This document shows, piece after piece, positions 37,429-46,790 of a DNA stretch of 64,000 nucleotides. Below the pieces are notes generated by a model. The model did not search any database. It was not told where the DNA came from and saw only the letters and a list, made by a program, of their open reading frames with translations. Origin of the DNA: Advenella mandrilli (lineage in GTDB: Bacteria; Pseudomonadota; Gammaproteobacteria; Burkholderiales; Burkholderiaceae_B); assembly GCF_016595155.1 (NCBI RefSeq), contig NZ_JAENGP010000016.1, positions 34,521 to 98,520 on the forward strand, in the 5' to 3' direction. The position numbers were made by a program, and so were the translations under genes. Position 1 is the first letter of the stretch. Each line of letters starts with the position of its first letter.

Positions 37429-38895
37429 ATGGGAAAAACAACAGGTTTTCTGGAATTTGAAAGAGTAAGTGAGTCGTATGAGCCAGCTGTGTCACGGATT
37501 AAGCATTACCGGGAGTTCGTGCTGGCCTTGGACGACAAGCAGGCGCAACAACAGGGCGCGCGTTGCATGGATTGCGGTATTCCTTTCTGTACCAATGGCT
37601 GCCCGGTTAATAATATTATCCCGGACTGGAATGATCTGGTTTACCGGCAAGACTGGAAACAGGCCTTGGCCACGCTGCATTCCACTAATAATTTTCCGGA
37701 ATTTACCGGACGTATTTGCCCGGCGCCCTGTGAAGCTGCCTGTACCTTGAATATCAACAGTGAAGCGGTGGGTATCAAGTCGATTGAGCATGCCATTATT
37801 GACAAAGGGTTGAAAAAAGGTTGGGTAGTGCCTCAGCCTCCGGTAAAAAAAACCGGCAAACGGGTTGCTATTGTGGGATCTGGCCCGGCGGGGCTGGCTG
37901 CTGCCCAGCAATTGGCCCGTGCCGGACACAGTGTGACGGTTTTTGAAAAAAGCAACCGGATGGGTGGTTTGCTGCGCTATGGCATTCCCGATTTCAAACT
38001 GGATAAAAGCCTGATTGACCGGCGCATGACGCAAATGGAAGCCGAAGGCGTGGAGTTTTGCGGCTCTACCTATATCGGTTCACCCGGTGATAAAGTGGCA
38101 GATGGACTGACTATAATAAGCGCCGCAGACTTGCAACAGGCGTTTGATGCGATTGTGATGGCAGGGGGCGCTGAAGTACCCCGTGACTTGCCAGTACCCG
38201 GCAGGGAACTTAATGGGGTTCATTTTGCTATGGATTTCTTGCGCCAGCAAAACAAGGTCAATGCCGGTCATCGTTTAACCGGTCAAATTGTGGCCAAGGG
38301 CAAGCATGTGCTGGTGATTGGTGGTGGCGACACCGGGTCGGACTGTGTGGGCACCAGTAATCGCCAAGGAGCGGCATCGGTCACCCAGATCGAGCTGATG
38401 CCTAAATTGCCTGAAGAAGAAAACAGGGAACTGACCTGGCCGTATTGGCCGGCCAGATTGCGCACGTCTTCTTCCCATGAAGAGGGTTGCCATCGTGACT
38501 GGGCCATTGTGACCAAATCGTTTCAGGGAGAAAAAGGCAAGGTTGGCAAACTGGTGGCGGCCCGGGTTGAATGGGTGCGTGACGAAGCCACCAGCCAGAT
38601 GAAAATGACTGAAATCGAGGGCTCTGAATTTGAGTTGAAGGCAGATCTGGTGTTGCTGGCCATGGGCTTTGTGGCACCTGTGCCCGCCGTGCTGGATGCG
38701 TTTGGGCTGGATCGGGATACGCGCGGCAATATTCGCGCCAATACCGAAGACTACCGTACCAGTGTGGACAAGGTTTTTGCCGCGGGTGACATGCGTCGTG
38801 GTCAGTCTTTGGTGGTTTGGGCCATTCGCGAAGGACGGCAATGTGCCCGTGCGGTAGACCAGTATTTAATGGGACAGACTGTTTTACCAAGATAA
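37429..38895 (+). CDS. gltD: Glutamate synthase (NADPH) small subunit
   Basis: The 488-residue flavoprotein passes electrons from NADPH to GltB. N-terminal 4Fe-4S cysteines are in [20 protein letters not shown] (residues about 46-65) and CPAPCEAAC. The FAD-binding motif [18 protein letters not shown] is at about 145-162, and the NADPH-binding motif [16 protein letters not shown] at about 290. It is followed by a strong terminator. Confidence 0.97.
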   Translation: MGKTTGFLEFERVSESYEPAVSRIKHYREFVLALDDKQAQQQGARCMDCGIPFCTNGCPVNNIIPDWNDLVYRQDWKQALATLHSTNNFPEFTGRICPAPCEAACTLNINSEAVGIKSIEHAIIDKGLKKGWVVPQPPVKKTGKRVAIVGSGPAGLAAAQQLARAGHSVTVFEKSNRMGGLLRYGIPDFKLDKSLIDRRMTQMEAEGVEFCGSTYIGSPGDKVADGLTIISAADLQQAFDAIVMAGGAEVPRDLPVPGRELNGVHFAMDFLRQQNKVNAGHRLTGQIVAKGKHVLVIGGGDTGSDCVGTSNRQGAASVTQIELMPKLPEEENRELTWPYWPARLRTSSSHEEGCHRDWAIVTKSFQGEKGKVGKLVAARVEWVRDEATSQMKMTEIEGSEFELKADLVLLAMGFVAPVPAVLDAFGLDRDTRGNIRANTEDYRTSVDKVFAAGDMRRGQSLVVWAIREGRQCARAVDQYLMGQTVLPR

Positions 38896-38942
38896 AGGGG
38901 CAAGATAAACAATCCTTTGACACATTTTTCCAAGCTATAACA

Positions 38943-38979
38943 GAAATCCCGAAAAGTTTTTTCGGGATTTCTTTTTTTT
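38943..38979 (+). terminator. Intrinsic terminator of gltBD
   Basis: A perfect 13-bp stem (38943-38955 with 38959-38971) with a three-base loop and eight T residues. It separates gltBD from the mla operon. Confidence 0.93.
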
Positions 38980-39048
38980 GCATTAGTTGATGTAGCGTAA
39001 ACGTTGATCAGTTACAATGGTTCTTTTGAATTTTTAAGGGTTATCCCG

Positions 39049-39879
39049 TTGAACGATCATCTTTCCGAGTCAGATATCATTCTACGATTTTCCGATGTGT
39101 CACTAGGCTACGGAGAACGGGTGATACTTGATAGCCTCAATTTGCAGGTGAAGAAGGGGCAGGTTGTCGCGCTGATAGGTGGCTCTGGTTCAGGTAAGAC
39201 AACCTTGTTGCGGGCCGCCATTGGTCAGCTTATTGCCAAAAAAGGGGTGGCTACCGCCTTTGGCCAGAATCTTGCCAAGGTAAATCCAGATAAGCTGCGT
39301 CAGATTCGTCGGCGGATGGGGGTTCTGTTTCAGCAGGGTGCCTTGTTCACTGATTTGAACGTATTCGATAACGTGGCTTTTCCCTTGCGCGAGTTAACCA
39401 ATGACAGTGAGTCGATTATCCTTGAAAAAGTCCTGGACAAGCTGGATGCGGTTGGCCTGAAAGCCGCTGCGCACCTGGCTGTTTCGGAAATTTCCGGTGG
39501 CATGGCGCGGCGTGTCGCATTGGCCCGGGCAATCGTGCTTGAGCCCGAACTGGTGCTTTATGACGAGCCTTTTGCGGGGCTGGACCCCATCTCGCTGGGC
39601 ATGACGGCTCAGCTTATCCGTAATCTCAGTGACCGTCTTGGTTGTGCGTCGGTATTAATTACCCATGATATTGATGAATCCTTTCAAATTGTTGATCAGG
39701 TATACATGGTTGGGCATGGAAAATTGCTGGCGTCCGGTACCCCAGAGGATTTGCGCGGCTCTGAAGACGGCTATGTCAAACAGTTTCTTCATGGTTCGCC
39801 CGAAGGCCCGGTGGTTTTTGAGTACCCGGATACCCCGGCATTTTCCAGCTGGCTGTCAAAACGCAAAGAGGGCTTATGA
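39049..39879 (+). CDS. mlaF: Phospholipid ABC transporter ATP-binding protein MlaF
   Basis: The ATPase of the Mla system that moves phospholipids between inner and outer membranes. Walker A GGSGSGKTT, signature SGGMARRVALARA and Walker B LVLYDEPFAGLD are all present. The start is set at TTG 39049 (MNDHLSESDII, 276 residues) because AAGGG lies eight bases before it; a TTG at 39004 would add 15 residues. It overlaps mlaE by 4 bp (ATGA). Confidence 0.93.
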   Translation: MNDHLSESDIILRFSDVSLGYGERVILDSLNLQVKKGQVVALIGGSGSGKTTLLRAAIGQLIAKKGVATAFGQNLAKVNPDKLRQIRRRMGVLFQQGALFTDLNVFDNVAFPLRELTNDSESIILEKVLDKLDAVGLKAAAHLAVSEISGGMARRVALARAIVLEPELVLYDEPFAGLDPISLGMTAQLIRNLSDRLGCASVLITHDIDESFQIVDQVYMVGHGKLLASGTPEDLRGSEDGYVKQFLHGSPEGPVVFEYPDTPAFSSWLSKRKEGL

Positions 39880-40652
39880 TTTTCAAGAGTATCAGTGCCT
39901 TGGGGGCATTTATCATTAATGTCATCAGCGGCCTGGGTGTGTTCAGCAAATTTACCTGGGAGCTCTTCTGCAAATCGGGTATTGCGCTGCGTCGTCCACG
40001 GCTGGTCATCGAGCAGGTGCATTTCATTGGCAATCATTCTTTGCTGATTATTGCCGTATCGGGGCTTTTTGTCGGTTTTGTCCTGGGCTTGCAGGGGTAT
40101 AACACCCTGTCCATGTATGGCTCCGAAGAAGCGCTGGGTTTGCTGGTGGCTCTTAGTCTGGTGCGTGAGCTGGGGCCGGTCGTCACCGCCTTGCTGTTTG
40201 CAGGCAGGGCAGGCACTTCTATTACCGCTGAAATTGGTTTGATGAAGGCCGGAGAGCAGTTGGCGGCTATTGATGTCATGGGCATCAGTCCCTTGCGCCG
40301 GATTCTTGCACCACGCCTGTGGGGAGGGGTAATTGCCATGCCTGTCTTGGCGGCCATTTTCTCAGCCGTGGGTATTATCGGTGGCTGGGTGGTGGGTGTC
40401 CTCATGATCAGTGTTGATGCCGGTTCGTTTTGGGCGCAAATGCAAAACGGGGTAGACGTTTTTTCCGATGTGGGTAATGGTCTGATTAAAAGCATTGTGT
40501 TTGGTTTTGCCGTCATGCTAATTGCCCTGTTTGAAGGTTGGTATGCCAAGCCGACACCCGAAGGGGTTTCCAGGGCGACAACAAGAACGGTGGTCAGAAG
40601 CTCCCTGGCGGTTCTGGGGCTTGATTTCCTGTTAACAGCAGTCATGTTTTGA
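39876..40652 (+). CDS. mlaE: Phospholipid ABC transporter permease MlaE
   Basis: A 258-residue membrane permease with about five or six helices. Family features include FIGNHSLLIIAVSGLFVG, ELGPVVTALLFAGRAG and the EIGLMKAGEQLAAIDVMG cytoplasmic segment. It is the membrane partner of MlaF and MlaD. Its ATG lies in the last codons of mlaF. mlaD follows after 62 bp. Confidence 0.95.
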   Translation: MIFKSISALGAFIINVISGLGVFSKFTWELFCKSGIALRRPRLVIEQVHFIGNHSLLIIAVSGLFVGFVLGLQGYNTLSMYGSEEALGLLVALSLVRELGPVVTALLFAGRAGTSITAEIGLMKAGEQLAAIDVMGISPLRRILAPRLWGGVIAMPVLAAIFSAVGIIGGWVVGVLMISVDAGSFWAQMQNGVDVFSDVGNGLIKSIVFGFAVMLIALFEGWYAKPTPEGVSRATTRTVVRSSLAVLGLDFLLTAVMF

Positions 40653-40714
40653 TCAATAAATGAAAAATGTATCAGGCAGGCGGGTTTTCTTGCCGTACCC
40701 TGATACCGGGATGA

Positions 40715-41197
40715 ATGACAATGAGTAAAAAAACCGATTTTCTGGTGGGTTTGTTTGTATTGCTAGGCGCGGCGGCGCTTATGTTTATGGCATTAAAAGC
40801 GGGTAATTTAAGCTCTTTCAGCTTTGAGCCCACCTATACCGTTAGTGCTAAATTTGAAAATGTGGGCGCGCTTAAGGCGCGTGCCGCCGTTAAAAGCAAT
40901 GGCGTGCTGGTGGGGCGTGTAAAGAGTATTCAATTTGATAATCGGGAGTTCAAGGCTGTGGTAGAGTTAAGTCTGGAATCCCGTTATCAGTTTCCCCTGG
41001 ATTCATCCGCCTCTATCATGACGGCAGGCCTGTTGGGCGAGCAGTATATTGGTCTGACCCCGGGCGCAGATGAAAGCAACCTTGAAAATGGCAGTGAAAT
41101 CCTGTTTACACAGGGGGCGGTTGTGCTTGAAGAGTTAATCGGTAAATTTTTGTTCTCAAGTGCTGAAAAGGAAGGTTCCTCAGCACAAGGGAAGTAA
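40715..41197 (+). CDS. mlaD: MCE-domain lipid-binding protein MlaD
   Basis: A 160-residue membrane-anchored MCE protein that forms the periplasmic hexameric ring of the Mla transporter. One N-terminal helix (DFLVGLFVLLGAAALMFMAL) is followed by the MCE domain (about 38-120; VSAKFENVGALKARAAVKSNGV cited in part, then GLLGEQYIGLTPG) and a short C-terminal tail. ATG 40715 and ATG 40721 are equally possible starts. It lies between mlaE and mlaA. Confidence 0.94.
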   Translation: MTMSKKTDFLVGLFVLLGAAALMFMALKAGNLSSFSFEPTYTVSAKFENVGALKARAAVKSNGVLVGRVKSIQFDNREFKAVVELSLESRYQFPLDSSASIMTAGLLGEQYIGLTPGADESNLENGSEILFTQGAVVLEELIGKFLFSSAEKEGSSAQGK

Positions 41198-41273
41198 CCG
41201 TCATGCAACGCTTTAGCGCCGGCATATTTGTGTTAAATTATTTTAAATGCCAAGATGCATATAAGAGAACATC

Positions 41274-42092
41274 ATGATTAATAAAAAAAACATCAGAAAA
41301 ACACTCGGTCTGGCCAGTGTCGGGTTTCTGGTCAGCGGGTGTGCCTCGGTGCCTCATCCCAGTCCTGAAGATCCCCTGGAAAGTTATAACCGCAGCATGT
41401 TTGAGTTCAACGAGGTTGTAGACAAAACATTGTTCAAGCCGGTAGCAACCGGTTACAAGGCGGTTATGCCCAGTCCGGCACGTACCTGTGTACGGAATAT
41501 TTTTGGTAACCTGGGTGATGTCTGGTCGGCCATCAACAGTATGTTGCAGGGCAGGGCACTCGACTCAATCAATACCTTCGGACGGGTCCTGTTCAATTCC
41601 ACCATGGGTATTGGGGGGTGTATAGATGTGGCCACCATGAATGGTGCCCATAAAATTCCCAATGACTTCGGTACTACGCTGGGTGTTTGGGGGGTTGGTA
41701 ATGGTCCTTATGTCGTGCTGCCTTTCTTTGGGTCAAGCTCTGTGCGTGACAGTGTTGGTCTGGTTGGCGATGTTGCCGGGGGGACCGCAGTTTATGCTTC
41801 ACCTGGCGCGATTAGTGATGTGCCTGTGCGCAATGCCCTTATTGGCCTTAGGGTGGTTGATACACGTACCAACCTGCTTGATGCCGATGAGCTGGCCGAG
41901 GAAGTTTCCCTGGATAAATACTCTTTTGTACGTGATGCTTACCAGCAAAATCGCAAGGCGCTGCTTGAAAGCAAGTTGCGCCCTGAAGTACAAGACAGCG
42001 CTGCGGGCGGTTTATCGGTTCCCGATTATGATGACCCCGAGCAGGCGGGTCATGACGCATCCGTGCCACAGTATGAGGATCCTGGCGAATAA
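41274..42092 (+). CDS. mlaA: Outer-membrane lipoprotein MlaA (VacJ)
   Basis: Removes mislocalised phospholipid from the outer leaflet of the outer membrane. The 272-residue precursor has lipobox VSGC followed by ASVPHPSPEDPLESYNRSMFEFN, the last part of which is characteristic of VacJ. Other conserved parts are LFKPVATGYK, VRNIFGNLGDVWSA and LPFFGSSSVRDSVGL. The C-terminal 35 residues are acidic and proline-rich, longer than in E. coli. A long hairpin lies between it and mlaC. Confidence 0.95.
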   Translation: MINKKNIRKTLGLASVGFLVSGCASVPHPSPEDPLESYNRSMFEFNEVVDKTLFKPVATGYKAVMPSPARTCVRNIFGNLGDVWSAINSMLQGRALDSINTFGRVLFNSTMGIGGCIDVATMNGAHKIPNDFGTTLGVWGVGNGPYVVLPFFGSSSVRDSVGLVGDVAGGTAVYASPGAISDVPVRNALIGLRVVDTRTNLLDADELAEEVSLDKYSFVRDAYQQNRKALLESKLRPEVQDSAAGGLSVPDYDDPEQAGHDASVPQYEDPGE

Positions 42093-42120
42093 TTGGTTTG
42101 TAACGTAAAATCTTCAAACC

Positions 42121-42157
42121 CTGAAAAACCGCCTGTTGAAAAACAGAGGTTTTTCAG
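42121..42157. other. Long hairpin with GAAA tetraloop between mlaA and mlaC
   Basis: CTGAAAAACC (42121-42130) pairs with GGTTTTTCAG (42148-42157), and inside it CTGTT (42133-42137) pairs with AACAG (42142-42146) closing a GAAA tetraloop. Only a small internal loop interrupts the fifteen pairs. No T-run follows, so a plain terminator is unlikely. It may stabilise the upstream mRNA or tune mlaC expression. Confidence 0.55.
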
Positions 42158-42300
42158 TTGATTTCAGTTTGCTCCCATCTTTAACGCTTTCTGACAAATC
42201 CTTAATTTACTTAATGTATTTGGGGGTGGTTTGTGTTTACATTAAAGCGTTCGTTTAGTTTATTTATTATTTTATTTTTTGTGAATATTCAGGAGAAATC

Positions 42301-42915
42301 ATGAAGCTCCAATCCGTGTTTCTGTTGGCCCGGCGTTTTGCCGCCATGGCTTTCGTATCGGCCGGCTTGCTTGGCACGGCCCAGGCTGCTCAAAGCCCAA
42401 CGCAATTTATTGAGCAAATTGCCAACCAAACCCTTGATGCTGTCAAACAAAACAGCGCGGCACGCAGTGGCAATGTCAATACCATCAACGAGATTGTCAA
42501 TGACAAGTTGATGCCTCATCTTGATTTTCAGAAAACGACACGGCTGGCTACCGGGCAGCCCTGGCGTCAGGCAACCCCTGAACAGAAAACAGCGCTGACA
42601 AATGCTTTTAAAAGTACGTTGGTTCGTACCTATAGCGGCGCCTTCAAGCAAGTGTCATCAAGCACAAAAATTGATCTGCTGCCATTCCGTGGCAATCCGA
42701 ATGCCAACGATGTAGTGGTTCGCTCAACCATTATTTCGGACTCTGGCCCGGTATCGGTTGACTATCGTCTGGAAAAAGCGGGCGATAGCTGGAAAGTATA
42801 CGATTTCAGCGTTGAAGGCATCTGGTTGATCCAGAATTACCGTAACCAGTTCTCTTCGCAGATTGCACAAAATGGCATTGATGGCCTGATAAAAGCGTTA
42901 AATCAACGAAAGTAA
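42301..42915 (+). CDS. mlaC: Periplasmic phospholipid-binding protein MlaC
   Basis: Ferries phospholipid between MlaA and the MlaFED complex. The 204-residue precursor has a signal peptide ending near GTAQAAQS. Family features are the DKLMPHLDFQKTTRLATG region, FKSTLVRTYSGAF and the C-terminal DFSVEGIWLIQNYRNQFSS. The start follows AGGAG. A 208-bp gap containing a hairpin and an AT-rich promoter-like stretch precedes it, so it may have its own promoter. An intrinsic terminator follows at 42938. No STAS-domain mlaB follows. Confidence 0.95.
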   Translation: MKLQSVFLLARRFAAMAFVSAGLLGTAQAAQSPTQFIEQIANQTLDAVKQNSAARSGNVNTINEIVNDKLMPHLDFQKTTRLATGQPWRQATPEQKTALTNAFKSTLVRTYSGAFKQVSSSTKIDLLPFRGNPNANDVVVRSTIISDSGPVSVDYRLEKAGDSWKVYDFSVEGIWLIQNYRNQFSSQIAQNGIDGLIKALNQRK

Positions 42916-42937
42916 TGTGTAAAGGGCTATAATCAAG

Positions 42938-42970
42938 GGTCTGTTCCGTGTCAGGAGCAGGCCTTTTTTT
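42938..42970 (+). terminator. Intrinsic terminator after mlaC
   Basis: GGTCTGTTCC (42938-42947) can pair fully, with two G-U pairs, with GGAGCAGGCC (42954-42963) around a six-base loop, followed by seven T residues. It ends only nine bases before the next start codon, so it may work as an attenuator for the ABC exporter genes. Confidence 0.75.
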
Positions 42971-42978
42971 ATGTAAAT

Positions 42979-43764
42979 ATGTCAGCCGTTAAAATAGAAA
43001 ATATTTCCAAAATCTATGCACCTTCCCTTTCCTTAAGGCAAAGGTTGCTTTCTGCTTCGCCTGCCCGCAAGGGGTTCCAGGCGCTCAATGATATCAGCAT
43101 CAATATCGAGCAAGGAGAGTTTTTTGGCCTGCTTGGTCCCAATGGTGCCGGTAAAACATCGCTTATTTCCATTTTGGCAGGTTTGTCGCGTCCTACCAAT
43201 GGCAAGGCCAGCATTTGTGGCTACGATGTGGTGGCCGATTATAAAAATGCACGGCGCGCTTTGGGGGTGGTTCCCCAGGAACTGGTCTATGACCCGTTTT
43301 TTACCGTCCGTGAAACCTTGCGCAATCAGTCCGGTTATTTCGGTTTGCGAAATAACGATGACTGGATCGATGAAATTCTCTTGAACCTTGGCCTGTCCGA
43401 CAAGGCTGATGCCAATATGCGTGCCTTGTCAGGCGGCATGAAGCGCCGGGTGCTGGTTGCCCAGGCATTGGTGCATCGTCCGCCGGTCATCATTCTTGAT
43501 GAGCCCACGGCCGGGGTTGATGTCGACTTGCGACGCAGCCTCTGGGACTTCATTTCAAGATTGAATAAAGAAGGCCACACCATTTTGCTAACGACCCATT
43601 ACCTCGAAGAAGCACAAACCCTTTGCGGCCGTATCGCTTTTCTCAGAAAAGGTAAAATGATTGCGCTTGATACCACCCAGGCCCTGATGGCCAAGTTTGG
43701 CAGTGAAGATCTTGAGGAAACTTTTGTGCAAATCATGCATACCGGCAATGAGCAGGCAGCGTAA
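42979..43764 (+). CDS. ABC-2 type exporter ATP-binding protein
   Basis: A 261-residue ATPase with Walker A GPNGAGKTS (about residues 54-62), Q-loop VPQELVYD, signature SGGMKRRVLVAQA and Walker B VIILDEPTAGVD, followed by the H-loop His in LLTTHYLEEA. It is the YadG/NodI-like type that pairs with an ABC-2 permease; the permease gene follows with a 1-bp overlap (TAATG). The substrate is unknown. Its place between mla genes and murA is conserved in relatives, which may hint at an envelope role. Confidence 0.94.
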   Translation: MSAVKIENISKIYAPSLSLRQRLLSASPARKGFQALNDISINIEQGEFFGLLGPNGAGKTSLISILAGLSRPTNGKASICGYDVVADYKNARRALGVVPQELVYDPFFTVRETLRNQSGYFGLRNNDDWIDEILLNLGLSDKADANMRALSGGMKRRVLVAQALVHRPPVIILDEPTAGVDVDLRRSLWDFISRLNKEGHTILLTTHYLEEAQTLCGRIAFLRKGKMIALDTTQALMAKFGSEDLEETFVQIMHTGNEQAA

Positions 43765-44549
43765 TGAACCCTTTACAACAAAATATCAACTTCGGTTCCG
43801 GTTTTCCCACCTTGTTGCGCAAAGAGTTATTGCGTTTCTGGAAAGTATCTCTCCAGACCGTGGCGGCACCGGTCATGACTGCCTTGCTGTATTTACTGGT
43901 TTTTGCCCAGGTCCTTGAAGGGCGGGTGCAGGTTTATGGCACCTTGTCTTATGTGTCTTTTTTAATGCCCGGTCTCATGATGATGAGCATGATGCAAAAT
44001 GCCTTTGCCAATCCCTCATCATCGCTTATCCAAAGCCGTATTACGGGTAATCTTGTCTTCGTGCTGCTGCCACCCTTGTCTTACCTGGAAATATTTGGCG
44101 CTTACGTGCTGGCGGGTATTGTACGGGGGGTTTGTGTAGGCCTTGGTATCTGGCTGGTGGCAATGCTATTCATGCCACTGTGGCCGGTTCAGCCGTTGTG
44201 GGTAGTGTTTTTTGTCATTATGTCCTGCGGTATTTTTTCCTGTCTGGGGCTTGTTGCCGGGCTTTGGTCCGAGAAATTTGATCAGTTGGCGGTGTTCCAG
44301 AATTTCCTGATCATGCCTGCCACGTTCCTGTCGGGCGTGTTTTATTCCATCCATTCCCTGCCACCATTCTGGCAGGCTGTGTCACACTGGAATCCGGTGT
44401 TCTACATGATAGACGGCTTCCGTCACGGATTCTTTGGCATTTCTGATGTCTCGGTCTGGCACAGTTTTGCAGTCGTGCTTTGTTTTTTCATCTTAACGTC
44501 ATTGCTGGCAGTAAAATTGCTGGCAAGCGGCTATAAACTTAGGACATAA
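43764..44549 (+). CDS. ABC-2 type exporter permease
   Basis: A 261-residue membrane protein with six hydrophobic helices, of the YadH/NodJ-like type. Seen are TLLRKELLRFWKV at the N-terminus, LMPGLMMMSMMQNAF, and the C-terminal FLSGVFYSIHSLPPFWQ and NPVFYMIDGFRHGFFG, which are characteristic. It forms the exporter with the ATPase encoded upstream. A BolA-family gene starts one base after its stop. Confidence 0.94.
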   Translation: MNPLQQNINFGSGFPTLLRKELLRFWKVSLQTVAAPVMTALLYLLVFAQVLEGRVQVYGTLSYVSFLMPGLMMMSMMQNAFANPSSSLIQSRITGNLVFVLLPPLSYLEIFGAYVLAGIVRGVCVGLGIWLVAMLFMPLWPVQPLWVVFFVIMSCGIFSCLGLVAGLWSEKFDQLAVFQNFLIMPATFLSGVFYSIHSLPPFWQAVSHWNPVFYMIDGFRHGFFGISDVSVWHSFAVVLCFFILTSLLAVKLLASGYKLRT

Positions 44550-44550
44550 A

Positions 44551-44793
44551 ATGTTACCCACTCCTGAACAGATTCGTGAATACATTGCTTCCAACCTGGC
44601 CTGTGAACACATAGAGGTGGAGGGCGACGGTTCCCATTTCCAGGCAATTATCGTGAGTGCGGCCTTTGAAGGCAAGCGCCCGATCGCCAGGCACCAGCTG
44701 GTATACGCGGCATTGGGCGATAAAATGAAGGCGGAAATCCATGCCTTGTCAATGAAAACGCTAACCCCTGAAGAGTATAAAGTGAATGGATAA
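44551..44793 (+). CDS. BolA/IbaG family protein
   Basis: An 80-residue protein of the BolA family, IbaG-like branch. It shows the pattern [22 protein letters not shown], quoted in part, with the conserved His of the metal-cluster site, and RHQLVYAAL. These proteins bind iron-sulfur clusters with monothiol glutaredoxins and influence envelope genes. Its last 8 bp overlap murA, as in many betaproteobacteria and in E. coli ibaG-murA. Confidence 0.92.
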   Translation: MLPTPEQIREYIASNLACEHIEVEGDGSHFQAIIVSAAFEGKRPIARHQLVYAALGDKMKAEIHALSMKTLTPEEYKVNG

Positions 44794-46042
44794 ACTGCGC
44801 ATTATCGGTGGTAACCGGCTTTCCGGAGAAGTCACCATATCAGGCGCCAAAAACGCCGCCCTGCCTATTTTATGCGCAACCTTGCTAACCGCCGAACCGG
44901 TTGTTTTACGCAATGTGCCAGCACTGAATGATATTCATACTACGCTGAAAGTCTTGGGACAGCTTGGAGTGAAAATCCAGTGGCTGGAAGAGGGTGTCGT
45001 ACAACTGCAGGCTGATCAGATCAACAGTTACGAGGCATCTTACGAACTGGTGAAAACCATGCGTGCCTCTATTCTGGTCCTGGGCCCTTTGCTGGCCCGT
45101 TTTGGCCAGGCCAAGGTTAGTTTACCAGGGGGTTGTGCCATTGGACAGCGGCCGGTAGACCAGCATATCAAGGGGCTGGCTACCCTGGGCGCCGACATTC
45201 GTGTCGAGCATGGCTTTGTGTTGGCCAAGGCCGCAAGGCTTCAGGGTGCCTCTATTCATACCGACATGGTTACCGTTGGTGGTACCGAGCAATTTCTTAT
45301 GTCTGCGGCGTTGGCAAAAGGCACCACTATTCTTGAAAACGCGGCACGCGAACCCGAAGTTGTGGATTTGGCCGAACTGCTGATTGCCATGGGTGCCAAA
45401 ATCAGCGGCCACGGCACTGACAGAATCGTTATCGAAGGTGTGGAACAGCTGCATGGCGCTAACTATCAAGTGGTTCCCGATCGTATCGAGGCGGGTACTT
45501 TCCTGTGCGCGGTGGGTGCCACTGGCGGCGATATCCTGTTGCGCAATGCGGCCCCTTCAACCATGGGCGCCATTCTGGACAAACTTGAAGAGACCGGGCT
45601 TACTCTGGAAACGGGGCCTGACTGGATTCGGGCCTCAATGAATGGCAGGCCCCGGGCAGTAGGGGTTAAAACCTTTGAACACCCCGGCTTCCCCACTGAT
45701 ATGCAGGCCCAGATTATGGCGCTTGATACTATCGCGAGCGGAACTGCCGTCATTGTTGAAAATATTTTTGAAAACCGTTTCATGCATGTCCCCGAGCTGA
45801 TTCGCATGGGCGCGGATATTGAACTGGATAGCCATACTGCCGTGGTGAATGGCGTGCCACAATTGTTTGGTGCCAAAGTCATGGCCACCGATTTGCGCGC
45901 ATCAGCCAGTCTGGTGATTGCGGCGCTGGCCGCCAGCGGAGAAACCATTATCGACCGGATTTACCACCTCGATCGTGGCTATGAACAAATGGAAGTAAAA
46001 TTGAAAGGGCTGGGAGCACAAATTGAACGACTGCGCGGGTAA
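44786..46042 (+). CDS. murA: UDP-N-acetylglucosamine 1-carboxyvinyltransferase
   Basis: First committed step of peptidoglycan synthesis, adding enolpyruvate to UDP-GlcNAc. The 418-residue length is normal. The N-terminal [20 protein letters not shown] is the substrate loop. The active-site Cys117, the residue attacked by fosfomycin, is in [13 protein letters not shown]. Also conserved is [15 protein letters not shown], and the C-terminal [15 protein letters not shown]. It overlaps the bolA-type gene by 8 bp, and hisG starts one base after its stop. Confidence 0.98.
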   Translation: MDKLRIIGGNRLSGEVTISGAKNAALPILCATLLTAEPVVLRNVPALNDIHTTLKVLGQLGVKIQWLEEGVVQLQADQINSYEASYELVKTMRASILVLGPLLARFGQAKVSLPGGCAIGQRPVDQHIKGLATLGADIRVEHGFVLAKAARLQGASIHTDMVTVGGTEQFLMSAALAKGTTILENAAREPEVVDLAELLIAMGAKISGHGTDRIVIEGVEQLHGANYQVVPDRIEAGTFLCAVGATGGDILLRNAAPSTMGAILDKLEETGLTLETGPDWIRASMNGRPRAVGVKTFEHPGFPTDMQAQIMALDTIASGTAVIVENIFENRFMHVPELIRMGADIELDSHTAVVNGVPQLFGAKVMATDLRASASLVIAALAASGETIIDRIYHLDRGYEQMEVKLKGLGAQIERLRG

Positions 46043-46043
46043 T

Positions 46044-46709
46044 ATGTCTAACGAAGATAATGAAATGCTAACCATGGCGCTTTCCAAAGGGCGCATTTTT
46101 GAAGAAACCATGCCTTTGCTCGAGGCGGCCGGGATTTCCGTCAATGAAAGTCCCGAGTCATCGCGCAAGCTGATTTTGCCAACCAGTGATCCCCGTTTGC
46201 GTTTGCTCATTGTACGGGCTTCCGATGTGCCCACTTATGTGCAGTATGGGGCGGCTGATTTTGGTATTGCCGGTCGCGATGTCCTGTATGAATATATGCA
46301 AGAACAGCCTGGTGGGCTGTATCAGCCCACCGACCTGAATATTGCCAAATGTCGTCTGGCAGTGGCGGTACGCGAGGGCTTTGATTACGAAGAGGCCGTG
46401 AAAAAAGGCGCCCGCCTGCGTGTGGCAACCAAATATGTCAATGTGGCGCGAGAACATTTCGCCAAGAAAGGGGTCTATGTTGATATCATTAAACTATATG
46501 GATCAATGGAATTGGCGCCCTTGGTAGGATTGGCAGATGCCATTGTCGATGTGGTTTCCACCGGTGGCACGTTACGTGCCAATAACCTGGTCCCCGTTGA
46601 AGATGTCATGCCGGTTTCCTCCCGCCTTATTGTCAACCAGGCAGCCCTGAAAACCAGGGCGACACGGCTGATGCCTATACTGGAAGCCTTTGAAAAGGCG
46701 GCCATTTAG
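46044..46709 (+). CDS. hisG: ATP phosphoribosyltransferase, short form
   Basis: First enzyme of histidine synthesis. The start ATG 46044 ([19 protein letters not shown]) is one base after the murA stop and gives 221 residues. This is the short HisG form without the C-terminal regulatory domain, which works with HisZ; hisZ is not in the window. Motifs are [26 protein letters not shown] and [18 protein letters not shown]. Confidence 0.96.
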   Translation: MSNEDNEMLTMALSKGRIFEETMPLLEAAGISVNESPESSRKLILPTSDPRLRLLIVRASDVPTYVQYGAADFGIAGRDVLYEYMQEQPGGLYQPTDLNIAKCRLAVAVREGFDYEEAVKKGARLRVATKYVNVAREHFAKKGVYVDIIKLYGSMELAPLVGLADAIVDVVSTGGTLRANNLVPVEDVMPVSSRLIVNQAALKTRATRLMPILEAFEKAAI

Positions 46710-46790
46710 ACCACGTGGGCGACCTTTGACACAAAGGTTCTTACTGAGCCGGAAGGGTGGTTTGTTTTTACTATTTTTGCAAAGAGTGAT

